Shown here: positions 34,370 to 35,343 of the stretch, piece by piece
Numbering within the stretch: position 1 is the first letter of the stretch
Layout of the letters: the number at the start of each line of letters is the position of its first letter
Source of the DNA: Bacillus sp. (in: firmicutes)
GTDB taxonomy: Bacteria; Bacillota; Bacilli; Bacillales; Cytobacillaceae
Direction: 5' to 3'
DNA: 35,343 nt
Assembly: GCA_011524525.1 (NCBI GenBank)
Contig: WTKE01000088.1
Coordinates: forward strand, 1 to 35,343
Translations under genes and position numbers: made by a program
The notes under the pieces: model-generated
What the model was told of the DNA's origin: nothing
Databases searched by the model: none
The model's input: the letters and a program-made list of their open reading frames with translations, nothing else

Positions 34370-34390
34370 AACATTCTTTAGGAAAACAGC

Positions 34391-34924
34391 CTAAGTAAAA
34401 AATAGCTTTTCTGTTTTCTCGTAATGGGCAACATGCAGAACTCCATCCTTCACATCAATCACTAACACCTTTTGTCCTTCAGCAATCGCTTCATTCTCAA
34501 AGCTCACCGCTGATTTTGATATCGTCCCACTACTGCTTTTTAGCACAACCTCACCAAACCCGTCTTGTGGAATGGGAATAAGTACCGTCCCTACTCTCCC
34601 TTTTAATGAATCTGAAGTATAAACGAGGGATTCCTCCGCAGAAGACAATGGAACAAGCACAAAGATATTTAAAAGAGTATCTAAAATAATAGCAATAACA
34701 CTGGAGATGAATAGAATCACCAAACTATTTAGCGACGTGATTAACTCTAATAAATACCCTGATGCTGATAAAAACGTGAGAAACGCAAGAATAAGAGTTG
34801 GATTCAAGAAATCAAGTACGGCTTCTGCAATATCGCCAAAAAAAATGTACAGCACCGTTAACGCACCAGAAACAATAAGGGTGGTCAGATAAACCGTCTG
34901 GATGGGATAACCAAAGAGCTCCAT
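34391..34924 (-). CDS. yuaF: NfeD-like membrane protein YuaF
   Basis: 177 residues with about three hydrophobic segments in the first 100, then a soluble OB-fold domain (LKGRVGTVLIPIPQDGFGEVVLKSSSGTISKSAVSF) typical of short NfeD proteins. NfeD genes accompany flotillins, and the pair acts in membrane fluidity and stress response. ATG follows GAGGTGATTTAAA. First gene of yuaF-floT, with an exact sigma-W promoter upstream as in B. subtilis. Confidence 0.93.
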   Translation of the reverse strand: MELFGYPIQTVYLTTLIVSGALTVLYIFFGDIAEAVLDFLNPTLILAFLTFLSASGYLLELITSLNSLVILFISSVIAIILDTLLNIFVLVPLSSAEESLVYTSDSLKGRVGTVLIPIPQDGFGEVVLKSSSGTISKSAVSFENEAIAEGQKVLVIDVKDGVLHVAHYEKTEKLFFT

Positions 34925-34980
34925 TTTAAATCACCTCTTTTATAAACTTAAATCTCCTTTCGTATGTAATTAGTAGTTAA

Positions 34981-35006
34981 TACGAAAGTTATAGGAAAAG
35001 GTTTCA
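34981..35006 (-). promoter_or_regulatory. Sigma-W promoter of yuaF-floT
   Basis: Minus strand TGAAAC (35001-35006), 16 bases, CGTA (34981-34984): exact consensus and spacing, about 50 bases before the yuaF ATG. The yuaF-yuaG operon belongs to the sigma-W regulon in B. subtilis. Confidence 0.9.
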
Positions 35007-35110
35007 AAAAATTTCCTATTGGTGGTTTGGGTATTGGTTAGTTTCTGAGGACGGAAAGGTGAACAGCATTAGAACCTGCTGATCCCCATTAAACGTCCTT
35101 TATTCGACTG

Positions 35111-35343
35111 ATGAAAGACGTTAGCTAGCTTTTGTTCTTCTCTAACATCTTTCATACGGCTGATGAAAGACGTTAGCCACCTTCTGTTCTCCTCTAACAT
35201 CTTTCATACGACTTATGAAAGACGTTAGCCGCCTTCTGTTCTCCTCTAACATTCTTCATACGACTGATGAAAGACGTTAGCTCGCTTTTGTTCTCCTCTA
35301 ACATTCTTCATACGGCTGATGAAAGACGTTAGCCACCTTCTGT
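35111..35343. repeat. Tandem 52-bp unit with inverted arms, at least 4.5 copies (array B)
   Basis: Copies begin at 35111, 35163, 35215, 35267 and 35319, each exactly 52 bases; the last is cut by the window end. Each has an arm ATGAAAGACGTTAG, a 17-base middle, an arm CTAACATCTTTCAT complementary to the first with one mismatch, and a 7-base link such as ACGGCTG. In copies 3 and 4 the second arm is CTAACATTCTTCAT. Hairpins can form with 17-base loops, or across the link with 7-base loops. A diverged edge at about 35045-35110 keeps paired ends AGGACG and CGTCCT. Confidence 0.93.

Larger units (their letters stand above)
34925..35343. other. Gene-free stretch to the window end
   Basis: Contains the sigma-W promoter of yuaF (34981-35006), about 40 bases of spacer, a diverged repeat edge (35045-35110) and the 52-bp array B. 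No open frame with a ribosome binding site was seen on either strand. Confidence 0.75.

Noticed and set aside
35111-35343. CRISPR array
   Set aside because: The whole 52-bp unit repeats contiguously; there are no unique spacers between constant repeats and no cas genes nearby. The same holds for 18058-18265.

Overview
The window reads as chromosomal DNA of a low-GC, endospore-forming member of the Bacillaceae. Pointers are an alpha/beta-type small acid-soluble spore protein with a sigma-G-type promoter, a GerW-family sporulation protein, RefZ, EzrA, strong AGGAGG-type ribosome binding sites and two textbook sigma-W promoters. From memory, the gene order argH-argG / moaB / ackA-ytxK-tpx-ytfJ-ytfI-yteJ-sppA / ytdI / ytcI-sspA-thiI-nifZ / ezrA-hisJ-refZ-ytsP-ytrP-rpsD follows Bacillus subtilis closely. 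Symbols rest on motifs plus that remembered synteny, not on a database search.

Layout. 1-235: degenerate repeats and hairpins. 236-4357: alanine dehydrogenase divergent from a class A penicillin-binding protein, then an unlisted 56-residue minus-strand gene and a universal stress protein. 4378-7500: argGH with two ARG boxes, then an unrecognised 104-residue protein. 7541-10112: a secreted one-domain metallophosphatase, MoaB and an EcsC-family protein. 10222-16122: ackA (with CodY, CcpA and promoter sites in line), ytxK, tpx, the ytfI-ytfJ pair and the sigma-W operon sppA-yteJ. 16269-18022: NAD kinase followed by a TTG-started NERD-domain protein, then four 52-bp tandem repeats. 18339-25593: RarD, an acyl-CoA synthetase, a spore protein, thiI, a cysteine desulfurase and ezrA. 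25815-31726: histidinol phosphatase, RefZ, free-methionine-sulfoxide reductase, methionine gamma-lyase with a consensus cre site, a GAF-GGDEF diguanylate cyclase and a membrane-anchored unknown. 32038-34924: rpsD with a structured leader, then the sigma-W operon yuaF-floT. 34925-35343: sigma-W promoter and a second 52-bp tandem array running off the window.

How genes fit together. The cysteine desulfurase and ThiI overlap by one base (TAATG) and form the sulfur relay for 4-thiouridine in tRNA. The sigma-W genes (sppA-yteJ, yuaF-floT) belong to the membrane-stress response. ackA carries the dual CcpA/CodY overflow-metabolism control, and methionine gamma-lyase looks CcpA-repressed.

Most of the window is conserved core. 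I found no defence system, prophage, insertion sequence or CRISPR array. The least explained signals are the two intergenic arrays with an identical 52-bp period but unrelated sequences, the 56-residue gene, the one-domain CpdB-like protein, and a possible structured RNA between yuaF and floT. Several annotated starts are downstream of the longest open frame; the reason is given each time.
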